A DNA stretch of 64,000 bases from assembly GCA_017512555.1 (NCBI GenBank), contig JAFWFE010000009.1, positions 34,553-98,552 on the forward strand. Reading direction: 5' to 3'. Under the pieces are notes generated by a model that was not told the DNA's origin, did not search any database, and saw nothing but the letters and a program-made list of their open reading frames with translations. Positions 8,315 through 15,929 of the stretch are shown one piece after another. A program made the position numbers and the translations under genes. The DNA is from Solobacterium sp. Its GTDB lineage: Bacteria; Bacillota_I; Bacilli_A; Erysipelotrichales; Erysipelotrichaceae. Numbering within the stretch: position 1 is the stretch's first letter; each line of letters opens with the position of its first letter.

Positions 8315-9028
8315 ATGAAAGACAAGATTGGATTCCGAATCTTCAAAGATTTCGACCGTCCGGCTCCGGAACTGGTAGAAAAGTTCAGAGGACTTCCTTC
8401 CAGCAATATCGGAGATATGGTCAATCGTCTATCCTGCATGAGAAGTGAGCTCAAACCATTCAATAATCAGCCTCTGCTTGGTGTAGCCTTCACGGTAAAA
8501 GCACCCGCAGGCGACAACATGATTCTTCACAAAGCCCTGCACATGGCTAAGCCTGGTGACATCCTGGTCGTTGACGGAGAAGGATGCAAAGATCGTTCCC
8601 TGATCGGTGAAATGATGATGGACCTGATGGACAGAAGAGGACTTGCCGGTCTGGTTGTTGACGGCGCGATACGTGATGTGGATGCAATCCCGCGTTACAA
8701 CATGGCAGTCTACGCAACAGCAGTAACACCGCAGGGACCTTACAAGAACGGTCCGGGCGAGATCAACGTACCGATTGCCTGCTGCGGTCAGGTCGTCTTC
8801 CCTGGTGATATTCTGGTTGGTGATGCAGACGGTGTCGTTGTCATCCATCCGGAATACGCGGAAGAACTGGCAGAACTCGCAATTCCCAAGCATGCCTCAG
8901 AAGTCAAGAAGATCCAGGACAGAGACAATGCTGAAGATATCGAAGTACTCAGCCGCAAGGAAGAAGAGAAATACGATAAGCAGCTTGATGCGTTAGGCGT
9001 GCAATATATCGATTTCTATAAAAGATGA
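8315..9028 (+). CDS. RraA-family (HMG/CHA aldolase-like) protein 1
   Basis: First gene after the -24/-12 promoter. The 237-residue product belongs to the RraA-like fold that includes class II 4-hydroxy-4-methyl-2-oxoglutarate / 4-carboxy-4-hydroxy-2-oxoadipate aldolases, which release pyruvate and can decarboxylate oxaloacetate. Seen: SNIGDMVNRL near the N-terminus, GDILVVDGEG, the conserved GLVVDGAIRDVD (about residues 112-124, Arg-Asp of the active site), and GDADGVVVI near 168. A charged C-terminal extension follows. A second paralogue lies at 12124. True RraA (RNase E inhibitor) is unlikely in this catabolic context. The exact substrate cannot be read from sequence. Confidence 0.8.
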   Translation: MKDKIGFRIFKDFDRPAPELVEKFRGLPSSNIGDMVNRLSCMRSELKPFNNQPLLGVAFTVKAPAGDNMILHKALHMAKPGDILVVDGEGCKDRSLIGEMMMDLMDRRGLAGLVVDGAIRDVDAIPRYNMAVYATAVTPQGPYKNGPGEINVPIACCGQVVFPGDILVGDADGVVVIHPEYAEELAELAIPKHASEVKKIQDRDNAEDIEVLSRKEEEKYDKQLDALGVQYIDFYKR

Positions 9029-9223
9029 GTATAGGGGATATACGGTAAGGAGATGATGCGAGGGGAAAATAAACAGCTCCGCAGATGAGGTTATAGGACA
9101 CAAAAGAGACAGCACAATCATGTTCCCTGGTAAGAACTAAGCAATCATACTGTCCCGTAATCATCATACCAAAATACGTACTTATTTATTTCGTTAGTTA
9201 GACATTATTTTGGAGGAAAACAA

Positions 9224-10603
9224 ATGTATAACACAACATTAGTTATTATAGGATTCGCGATGGTCTTCGGACTGATCGCTGTCCTTCTGTCTGGTAAGAC
9301 GATTCCGGTAATCGGCTTCGTTCTTATCTCTCTCATCGGTGCTCTGGTTGCTGGTCTTACCGGAAACCTCGATCTCGGTGAAAAAACACTGATCGCAGTC
9401 ATTAAGGGTTATGTTACAACCGGCGTCGGCACTGTCGTATCGTCTGTCGGTATGGCAGCATTCGCTACTGCGTTCTTCACAATTCAGACTTCCAAGGGAA
9501 CATTTGACCCGCTGGTTAACTTCCTGTCCAAGTTCACGAAGAACGTCGCAATCGTTATGTTCATTACTTACTGTATCGCTACTGTAGGACACCTGGATAC
9601 AGGTACAACAAGTACGATCCTGTTAACCATCCCGATGATGCTCCCGATCTATCGTAAGATGCACATCAGAGTTGAATGGATGTTCCTCTGCATCGGTTCT
9701 GCCGTTGCTATCATGAACATGCTGCCTATGGGCGGTGGCCCGATCGGTCTGTCCGTATCCACAGGTACAGAAGTTGGTGTTATCTTCAGTAAGATCGTTC
9801 CTTCCATGATTATCGGTTGGATCGTTAACGCTCTGCTGATCTTCTTCCTGTATGGAAAACAGGAACAGGCTCGTATTGCCAAGATGTCTCAGGAAGAACT
9901 CGATGCTATGGATGCTGAATATGCACAGTTACTCGAAGGCAACTCCGACAAGAAGGCTGTAGAACTCCAGAACGTTACACAGGACTGGAAATACTATGCA
10001 AACATCATCACCACAATCGGTGCTCTGGTTGTTGTCTTCATGGATAAGCTCCCTGCATACTTCGTCTTCATGATTGCCTTCTCTATCGCGTTGATCGTCA
10101 ACTATCCTGGCAACAAGGCTAAACAGGCTGCGATCAAGATGTGTGCTCCTAACTGCTACCCGATCATCACCGTCATGCTTTGTGCAGGTGTCTTCGTTGG
10201 TGTCACAAGAGAATCCGGTATGTTAACAGATATGGCAACATTCGTTGTTACTCTGATCCCTGAGTCTCTCCACGGCATCTACAATGCAGTTGTATCTCTC
10301 GTCTGCGTACCGATGAGTATCGCTCTTGGTTCCCAGGCTTACTACTATGGCTTCAGCCCGCTGCTGGTCGAAGTTGCTTCCAGAATCGGCGTTCCTGCAA
10401 TCTCCACAATCGCTACATTGATCGTTACACAGAATGCCTTCGGTTTCATTACACCGGTATCTGCTGTTAACCACCTGGCTTGTGGTATGCTCGGCCGTGA
10501 CATCAAGGATGTCTTCAAGTTCTGCTTCCCGCGTCTGTTACTGTTCCTGGTCATCCAGATCGGAATCAGCTTCCTGACAGGCTTCATCGCAATCGGCGGT
10601 TAA
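9224..10603 (+). CDS. CitMHS-family carboxylate transporter 1
   Basis: Inner-membrane secondary transporter, 459 residues with about 11-12 hydrophobic segments. The GHLDTGTTST motif (near residue 123) followed by IPMMLPIYRKM and a NMLPMGGGP segment fits the citrate-metal:proton symporter family (CitMHS), whose members usually show a (S/G)xLDGxG motif; here LDTG replaces LDGxG, so the substrate may differ. It has a strong TTTTGGAGG ribosome site. A 195-bp gap separates it from the first gene, in which I see no hairpin or second promoter I can defend. It probably imports the acid degraded by the surrounding enzymes. Confidence 0.85.
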   Translation: MYNTTLVIIGFAMVFGLIAVLLSGKTIPVIGFVLISLIGALVAGLTGNLDLGEKTLIAVIKGYVTTGVGTVVSSVGMAAFATAFFTIQTSKGTFDPLVNFLSKFTKNVAIVMFITYCIATVGHLDTGTTSTILLTIPMMLPIYRKMHIRVEWMFLCIGSAVAIMNMLPMGGGPIGLSVSTGTEVGVIFSKIVPSMIIGWIVNALLIFFLYGKQEQARIAKMSQEELDAMDAEYAQLLEGNSDKKAVELQNVTQDWKYYANIITTIGALVVVFMDKLPAYFVFMIAFSIALIVNYPGNKAKQAAIKMCAPNCYPIITVMLCAGVFVGVTRESGMLTDMATFVVTLIPESLHGIYNAVVSLVCVPMSIALGSQAYYYGFSPLLVEVASRIGVPAISTIATLIVTQNAFGFITPVSAVNHLACGMLGRDIKDVFKFCFPRLLLFLVIQIGISFLTGFIAIGG

Positions 10604-10619
10604 TCGTTGATTAAATAAA

Positions 10620-10647
10620 CCGGATGGTATCGCAAGGTACCATCCGG
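10620..10647 (+). terminator. Intercistronic hairpin after transporter gene
   Basis: Perfect 10-bp stem CCGGATGGTA / TACCATCCGG with an 8-nt loop, 16 bp after the transporter stop. No T-run follows, so it is more likely a 3'-end stabiliser or partial attenuator than a full terminator. The downstream gene starts 24 bp later with its own GGAGG. Confidence 0.5.
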
Positions 10648-10670
10648 ATTCACTAAATGGAGGAATAAAT

Positions 10671-11018
10671 ATGTTAGACCACATCTGCTTCAACGTGAAA
10701 GATGTTGAAAAAACTGCTGAATTATTATCTCATTTCGGATATATCGAAAAGAGAAGAACACCCCACCACGGAGGATCTATTGAGGTCTACTGTAAGGAAC
10801 AGCCTGACCTGGTCATCGAACTGATGACCCAGAGAGAAGGAGACTTCGCCGGATTCAACCACGCATGTTTCCTGCTGTCCGGTAAAGAAGAATACGATGA
10901 ACTCGTTGCCCAGGGCCTGAACTTCAAGGGAAATTACCACTTTGTGGCAGATTCCGGCAGATATGTCGATAACCTGGTAGACGAAGACGGGATCAAGTGG
11001 CAGGTAACTGCTGACTAA
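10671..11018 (+). CDS. VOC-superfamily (glyoxalase-fold) small protein A
   Basis: Short single-domain protein of 115 residues that begins MLDHICFNVKD, the typical first strand of a VOC fold, and ends with the matching second-half strand (GRYVDNLVDEDGIKWQV). His4, a mid-domain NHACF His and a terminal Gln could be metal ligands. It is followed 2 bp later by a paralogue of almost equal length, which suggests tandem duplication and possibly a heterodimer. VOC proteins include epimerases, isomerases, lyases and dioxygenases; in this operon an isomerase, epimerase or lyase of a keto acid is plausible. Function unknown. Confidence 0.7.
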   Translation: MLDHICFNVKDVEKTAELLSHFGYIEKRRTPHHGGSIEVYCKEQPDLVIELMTQREGDFAGFNHACFLLSGKEEYDELVAQGLNFKGNYHFVADSGRYVDNLVDEDGIKWQVTAD

Positions 11019-11020
11019 GT

Positions 11021-11380
11021 ATGCTGGATCATCTCGAATTTATCGTCAGTGATCCGGAGAAAACGGTGGAACTTCTGAAACACTTCGGATATGAAGTGAT
11101 CCGACATACGGAACATCAGGGTGGTGCTTACGAACTCACATGTAAGGAACAACCCACGCTCATCCTGGAAATTGTCAGGAAAAGACCACAGGATAAACTC
11201 GGTATGAATCATCCGGCTTTCCTGATTCCAAGCAAAGAAGAGTATGAGCGAATCAGAGAGTCTGTATCTTATGACCCGACAGAGCTTCACTATGTCAGTG
11301 GTTCAGGACGTTACGTCAGTAACATATACGACGAGAATGAGATTAAGTGGCAGATGATACTTGCCAGAACGGAGGAATAA
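11021..11380 (+). CDS. VOC-superfamily small protein B (paralogue of preceding gene)
   Basis: 119 residues starting MLDHLEFIVSDPEKTVELL and ending with GRYVSNIYDENEIKWQ, nearly the same architecture as the preceding gene (shared CKEQP, HFGY, GRYV.N..DE). It starts 2 bp after the upstream stop, so translation is probably coupled. Conserved paired His positions (DHL, MNHPAF) are kept. The two proteins may pair to build one active site, as VOC folds commonly dimerise (inference). The substrate is unknown. Confidence 0.7.
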   Translation: MLDHLEFIVSDPEKTVELLKHFGYEVIRHTEHQGGAYELTCKEQPTLILEIVRKRPQDKLGMNHPAFLIPSKEEYERIRESVSYDPTELHYVSGSGRYVSNIYDENEIKWQMILARTEE

Positions 11381-11382
11381 TC

Positions 11383-12114
11383 ATGGATATGACAGGAAAG
11401 AAGATGCTGGTTGTAGGCGCACATCCTGGGGATGTTCTCTGGAGATGCTCAGGCGCTATTGCCAAGCATGTAAAACTCGGCGGTACAGTGGAAGTTATCG
11501 TCGTCACTTACGGTACCGGCGGTGAAGCGAATGAGCTCTTCAAAGCCGGATATACAATTGAAACAGCGAAGAAACAGAGATTTGAAGATTTCGGTAAAGC
11601 TATGGATATCCTTGGCGTAAGTCATTGGGAAATCTGGGATATGCAGGATTACCAGTTTGAGATCACCAGAGATAAGGTATACAAACTGGCAGAATACATC
11701 CGTGTATGCAGACCTGACCTGATTCTTACCCATCATGAAAAAGATATTCTGAATCCGGACCACGGAACGATTTTCCCCTATGTCGTCATGAGTCTGGAAA
11801 CAGCTACAGGTCACGGAATCTTCATTGGTGATACAAAGCCTGCAGAAAGAGCTCCGATCTTCTGCTTTGAACCTCACGCAAGTGAAGTCAACGGCTTTAA
11901 TCCAAATCTCTTTATCGATATAACCGATGTGATTGAGACAAAGAAAGCGGCCATGGCTACCTTTGAACTGAAAGCGCCGCTGGCAGAAAGTTATGTCAGA
12001 CGCGCGCAGTATCGTGCCCAGAATGCCGGCAGTTTCGGCCGTCAGGGCTGCAAATATGCGGAAGCGTATGAGCATATCTATCCGATTGCTCAGGACGGAT
12101 TCTTCGTCTACTAA
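11383..12114 (+). CDS. LmbE/PIG-L-fold protein, 4-oxalomesaconate hydratase (GalB)-like, 1
   Basis: 243 residues with the LmbE Rossmann-like fold. The N-terminal AHPGDVLWRCSGAIA (from residue 13) is closer to the AHSADFVWRAGGAIA pattern I recall for GalB of Pseudomonas than to the AHPDD(E) motif of LmbE deacetylases. It also has DLILTHHEKDILNPDH, with the HxxDxxNxDH zinc-site pattern. GalB hydrates 4-oxalomesaconate to 4-carboxy-4-hydroxy-2-oxoadipate, the substrate of RraA-type aldolases, and two such aldolases are in this operon. Start at ATG 11383 with GGAGG 8 nt upstream. A diverged paralogue ends the operon at 20470. Confidence 0.75.
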   Translation: MDMTGKKMLVVGAHPGDVLWRCSGAIAKHVKLGGTVEVIVVTYGTGGEANELFKAGYTIETAKKQRFEDFGKAMDILGVSHWEIWDMQDYQFEITRDKVYKLAEYIRVCRPDLILTHHEKDILNPDHGTIFPYVVMSLETATGHGIFIGDTKPAERAPIFCFEPHASEVNGFNPNLFIDITDVIETKKAAMATFELKAPLAESYVRRAQYRAQNAGSFGRQGCKYAEAYEHIYPIAQDGFFVY

Positions 12115-12123
12115 GAGGTTCTC

Positions 12124-12789
12124 ATGTCCGTATTTGACGAAAAATACAGAGCACGCCTGGAACGCTTATCCACCACGAATCTCTCGGATGCGTTAGATGC
12201 GTACGGTCTGACCGGCGCAACCTACGGGATCCGTCCGGTGATTGAATCCTGGGGAAAGATCGTTGGCAGAGCGGTAACAGTCAAACTAAAACCCTTTGAC
12301 GGTGTAACTCCCAAGCATCACCTTGGCATCCGGGCTATCGATGCGGCAGAAAGCGGAGACATCATCGTGATCGCGAATGACGGTAAGCTGAATATCTCCT
12401 GCTGGGGCGGATGCCTGGCAAACGGAGCAAAGATGAAAGGTATCAGCGGTGTCGTCATTGACGGCGCATCCAGAGATATCGATGACTGTATCGAAATCAA
12501 CTTCCCGGTCTATGCCAGAGGAACAGTAGTCGCTACTGCCCGCGGGCGCGCTGTGGAAGAAAGTACCAACGAACCAATTAACTTTGCCGGTGTGGAAGTA
12601 AAGCCCGGGGATGTGGTCATGGGAGACCACAGCGGTGTTGTTATCGTACCGTGGGAACACCTCGACAAGGTACTGGAAAAAGCAGAAGCACTCTGTGACA
12701 AGGAAGATCATATGATCCATGACCTCCGCAGTGGGATGTCCATGGTAGAAGTGGATCTGAAGTATAATTACGAGAAAATGCTGAAATAA
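12124..12789 (+). CDS. RraA-family (HMG/CHA aldolase-like) protein 2
   Basis: 221 residues. It contains TTNLSDALDAYGL, GDIIVIANDG, GVVIDGASRDIDD (active-site Arg-Asp) and GDVVMGDHSGVVIVP, all RraA/HMG-aldolase family hallmarks. It starts 9 bp after the GalB-like gene, with AAGAGG as ribosome site. Pairing of a GalB-like hydratase with an aldolase of this family mirrors the last two steps of the protocatechuate 4,5-cleavage/gallate route, which yield pyruvate and oxaloacetate. It is clearly diverged from the first paralogue (8315), so the two may use different hydroxy-oxo acids. Confidence 0.8.
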   Translation: MSVFDEKYRARLERLSTTNLSDALDAYGLTGATYGIRPVIESWGKIVGRAVTVKLKPFDGVTPKHHLGIRAIDAAESGDIIVIANDGKLNISCWGGCLANGAKMKGISGVVIDGASRDIDDCIEINFPVYARGTVVATARGRAVEESTNEPINFAGVEVKPGDVVMGDHSGVVIVPWEHLDKVLEKAEALCDKEDHMIHDLRSGMSMVEVDLKYNYEKMLK

Positions 12790-12869
12790 GCATATACATG
12801 GGATTCATCAGGGTAGGATAAAATCTCCAAATATTACGAAATCGAATGCCTGTAAATGCCCTGGGAATT

Positions 12870-12912
12870 AAAGGTCATTTCTAACCAAAGTTTCAAAAGT
12901 GAAATGACCTTT
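12870..12912 (+). terminator. Long internal hairpin in the operon
   Basis: Perfect 12-bp stem AAAGGTCATTTC (12870-12881) / GAAATGACCTTT (12901-12912) with a 19-nt loop, located in the 147-bp gap before the NHL gene. It is followed by CTTAATC rather than a T-run. It could be an attenuator, an RNase processing site, or a 3' stabiliser that gives the two halves of the operon different levels. Confidence 0.5.
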
Positions 12913-12936
12913 CTTAATCAATGAAAGAGGTAAAAA

Positions 12937-13944
12937 ATGAAACACATCATCTGCAGCGGAGAAAGAAAACTCGAAAGTGAAACTACCGTCCATCTCGGAC
13001 CGCACACCTACGAAGTAGATCAGAACTGGCTGAAGTGGCCGGAAGAATTACCCGCAAACGTTGTCCTCAACGCAGTATGGGCATCCGACGGATTCCTCTA
13101 TGCAGTGACCGGCAAGAAAGAATATCCGGTCGTTGTCTTTGACAAAAACGGAAACTATGTACGAAAGATGGCTGAAGGAGAGTTCATGAAATCCCACGCG
13201 ATTTCTGAAACAAAGGAACATACATTCCTGATCATGGATTCACGTGCTCATGTTGCCAAGGAGATAGATGCTGAAGGAAATGCTCTTCGTACATGGGGAA
13301 CCTGGGATGTTCCTTCCGATACAGGTTATGATACAGAAGCCTGGGCAAAGATGGAACCTCTGGGACTCAAACCGGTTGAAACAAAGTGGAACCACAATCC
13401 TGCATCCAACGCAAAATTCCAGAGTGTTGTACGCAGAGGCGAACCGTTCAATACACCGTGCGCTATGATTCAGGCACCGGACGGCGAATACTATGCGGCA
13501 GATGGTTACGGAAACTGTGCTGTTCACCGTTTCAACAAAGAGGGTGAACTGATCCAGTCCTGGGGTGAACCGGGTACAGAATACGGACAGTTCAGAGTTG
13601 TCCATTCCGCAGTAATCGATAAACATAACCGTATCTGGATCTCTGACCGTGAAAACGGCCGTGTACAGTGCTTCACCAGAGACGGTGAATTACTGGCAGT
13701 CGCGGATGGTAACCTCAGCCGTATCGGTAACTGCACTGTAGACAATGACTATCTGTATATCGGTGAACTGGACGGCGGTATCACGATCATTGATCTGGAT
13801 ACACTGGAATGTGCAGGCCAGGCAGGTGCGATGAAGACATTCATGCGTACGCATGGTATTTCCATGGATGCGGAAGGTAATCTCTATACCTGCTCCAATA
13901 ACTGGAATCCGAATAACATTATCAAATATACAAAAGTGAAATAA
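12937..13944 (+). CDS. Cytosolic NHL-repeat beta-propeller protein
   Basis: 335 residues with repeated blade-like units, e.g. VVFDKNGNYVRK, VHRFNKEGELIQSWGEPG, VQCFTRDGELL, IIDLDTLEC, and a final ISMDAEGNLYT. This is consistent with a six-bladed NHL propeller. There is no signal peptide, whereas many NHL proteins are exported. In this operon it lies between an aldolase and a LeuC-like subunit, so it may be an enzyme (NHL folds include lyases and lactonases) or a scaffold. No catalytic assignment is possible. AAAGAGG ribosome site; the stop is followed after 2 bp by the next ATG. Confidence 0.75.
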   Translation: MKHIICSGERKLESETTVHLGPHTYEVDQNWLKWPEELPANVVLNAVWASDGFLYAVTGKKEYPVVVFDKNGNYVRKMAEGEFMKSHAISETKEHTFLIMDSRAHVAKEIDAEGNALRTWGTWDVPSDTGYDTEAWAKMEPLGLKPVETKWNHNPASNAKFQSVVRRGEPFNTPCAMIQAPDGEYYAADGYGNCAVHRFNKEGELIQSWGEPGTEYGQFRVVHSAVIDKHNRIWISDRENGRVQCFTRDGELLAVADGNLSRIGNCTVDNDYLYIGELDGGITIIDLDTLECAGQAGAMKTFMRTHGISMDAEGNLYTCSNNWNPNNIIKYTKVK

Positions 13945-13946
13945 TC

Positions 13947-15221
13947 ATGGGACAGACACTGGTCGAAAAAATACTGGCAAGACATACTGCCGGTCAGATT
14001 CGCGTCGGTGATATTGTCTCTGTCAAGGTTGATCGTCTTCTGATCAATGACTATGTCGGTGAGATGATCTTCTCCAAACTGGATGAAATGGGTTGTCAGA
14101 AAATCCTGTATCCGGAGAGAATCATCACAAATACCGATCATAATCTTCCGGCATTCAATGTCAAAGCCGCAGACAAATATGTCTTATTCAAAGAGAAAAG
14201 TAAACAGTACGGCTTTAAGAATATCGAAGTCGGAGAGCACGGAATCGGACACCAGATCATGTGTGAGAGATTTGTACATCCTCATGAGGTGGTTGTGGCA
14301 ACCGATTCCCACGCAACGATGTATGCGGGTCTTGGGGCTTTCTCCTGCGGTATTACGACATCAGATGCCATCCAGATCCTGTTGACCGGAGAATGCTGGT
14401 TCCGGGTACCGCAATCCGTAAGAATACGGGTGAAGGGAAGATTACAGTCCGGGGTAACAGCCAAAGATCTGAGTCTTGCCTTACTGAAGGTATTCCCCCC
14501 GGAAGCGTATATCTACAGCGCTGTCGAAATTGTTGGTGAAGCGATCCGTGATCTGTCGGTGGACGGCAGACTGGTGATTGCCAATCTGATGGCGGAAAGC
14601 GGCGCAAAATGCGCGGTATTTGAAGCAGACGATAAAACATATGATTCTCTGCGCTGGCAGGGAGAACGTGAGTATCTGAGCTCAGATGAAGACGCGCAGT
14701 ACACGTATGATACGGAATTTGACGCATCTGTACTGAAACCCATGCTGGCATATCCGGATGCGGTCATTAACGTAAAGCCCATCGGAGAAGCTCTCGGGAA
14801 ACCGCTGGATCAGGTGTTTATCGGCTCCTGTACAAACGGCAGGCTGGAAGATCTGTTGCAGGCAGCGGAGATCCTCAAGGACAGGCATGTGGCAGATGGT
14901 GTACGTCTGATCGTCACACCGGCATCACAGAAGATCGCTCTGGAGGCCGTACAGAACGGCTGTATGGAGATCCTGATGAAGGCCGGAGCCATGATTTTGA
15001 CCTCCAGCTGTGCATCCTGTGCGGGGAACGGTCCCGGCCTGATTGGTCGGGGTGAGAGATGCCTGAGTACAACGAACCGGAACTTCAAAGGCCGTATGGG
15101 AAGTAAAAGCGCGGAGATCTATCTTGGTTCAGCGTATACGGCAGCTGCTTCGGCAGTCACCGGAAAGATCACAGATCCCCGTATCTTCCTGAAAGGAGAC
15201 CACCATGAATCCGATCATTAA
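13947..15221 (+). CDS. Aconitase/LeuC-family hydro-lyase, large subunit
   Basis: 424 residues, the size of prokaryotic LeuC/homoaconitase large subunits. It shows EHGIGHQIMCE, DSHATMYAGLGAFSCGITTSD, and the three Cys expected to hold the [4Fe-4S] cluster: one in IGSCTNGR (about residue 292) and two in SCASCAGNGPG (about 354). Such enzymes isomerise or hydrate tri- or dicarboxylates such as isopropylmalate, homocitrate, methylcitrate or dimethylmalate. There are no leucine genes nearby, so leucine synthesis is unlikely; it probably acts on the imported polycarboxylate. It overlaps the small-subunit gene by 17 bp. Confidence 0.88.
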   Translation: MGQTLVEKILARHTAGQIRVGDIVSVKVDRLLINDYVGEMIFSKLDEMGCQKILYPERIITNTDHNLPAFNVKAADKYVLFKEKSKQYGFKNIEVGEHGIGHQIMCERFVHPHEVVVATDSHATMYAGLGAFSCGITTSDAIQILLTGECWFRVPQSVRIRVKGRLQSGVTAKDLSLALLKVFPPEAYIYSAVEIVGEAIRDLSVDGRLVIANLMAESGAKCAVFEADDKTYDSLRWQGEREYLSSDEDAQYTYDTEFDASVLKPMLAYPDAVINVKPIGEALGKPLDQVFIGSCTNGRLEDLLQAAEILKDRHVADGVRLIVTPASQKIALEAVQNGCMEILMKAGAMILTSSCASCAGNGPGLIGRGERCLSTTNRNFKGRMGSKSAEIYLGSAYTAAASAVTGKITDPRIFLKGDHHESDH

Positions 15222-15738
15222 GGGAAAATGCTGGTGTGGTTATGATTCCATGACTGTCTACGAGATCATTCCCGAGTCACACTGGACCATGGACCGCATA
15301 GACCCGGAAAAGATGAGTGACTGGGTACTGGAAACAGTATTACCGGAAGCGGTGGAAAACCCCGGATACTTCAAGAATCTGGGATATTCCGTGATTGTGG
15401 CAGGGAAGGACTTCGGCTGTGGCAGTAAGTCGGTGGAACATCCGATGGCAGCTCTGAAAGGAGCAGGAATCCAGCTGGTACTGGCAGAGAGTGTATCCCG
15501 TTATAGTTACCGGAATGCGATCAATCTGGGTTTACCGGTGATCACATGTCCGGGAATCATGAATAAGATAAATACAGGTGATATGATAGAAGCTGATCTG
15601 CATGAGGGATATCTGATCAATCAGACAACAGGAGAACAGATCCAGATCCCTCCGTTAAGTGAATTTGCGGAGAAGATCCTGAATGCAGGAGGATTACTTG
15701 AATATATCACAATTCTGGGAAAGGACGAATCAAGATGA
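15205..15738 (+). CDS. Aconitase/LeuD-family hydro-lyase, small subunit
   Basis: 177-residue swivel domain partner of the preceding gene. Typical features: GKCWCGYDSMT start, VIVAGKDFGCGS, YRNAINLGLPVI. The substrate-recognition loop reads GCGSKSVEHPM instead of the usual GCGSSREHAP, with one extra residue and loss of the conserved Arg-Glu-His order, so specificity is probably not isopropylmalate. AAAGGAGACC ribosome site inside the large-subunit gene. It overlaps the ferredoxin gene through ATGA. Confidence 0.85.
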   Translation: MNPIIKGKCWCGYDSMTVYEIIPESHWTMDRIDPEKMSDWVLETVLPEAVENPGYFKNLGYSVIVAGKDFGCGSKSVEHPMAALKGAGIQLVLAESVSRYSYRNAINLGLPVITCPGIMNKINTGDMIEADLHEGYLINQTTGEQIQIPPLSEFAEKILNAGGLLEYITILGKDESR

Positions 15739-15929
15739 AGAAAGAACTGATGATCCAGGCGGAGTGGTGCAAAGGCTGCGGTATCTGTGCAGCTTTCTGC
15801 CCGAAACACGTACTGGAAGTCAAAAATGAAAAGGTGGAAGCTGTACGTAAAGAAGATTGTATTCTCTGCGGACAATGCGAATTAAGATGCCCGGATTACG
15901 CGATCTGGGTAGAGGAGGTCAGCGAATGA
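15735..15929 (+). CDS. korD: 2-oxoacid:ferredoxin oxidoreductase, ferredoxin-like delta subunit
   Basis: 64 residues with two [4Fe-4S] motifs, CKGCGICAAFCPKHVL and CILCGQCELRCPD. It is the electron-transfer subunit of a four-subunit 2-oxoacid:ferredoxin oxidoreductase, preceding the alpha subunit with a 4-bp ATGA overlap. The subunit order delta-alpha-beta-gamma matches 2-oxoglutarate (Kor) complexes of anaerobes. Confidence 0.88.
   Translation: MKKELMIQAEWCKGCGICAAFCPKHVLEVKNEKVEAVRKEDCILCGQCELRCPDYAIWVEEVSE

Noticed and set aside
9029..9223. Second promoter or small RNA between aldolase 1 and the transporter
   Set aside because: No convincing -10/-35, -24/-12 or hairpin was seen in this 195-bp gap.
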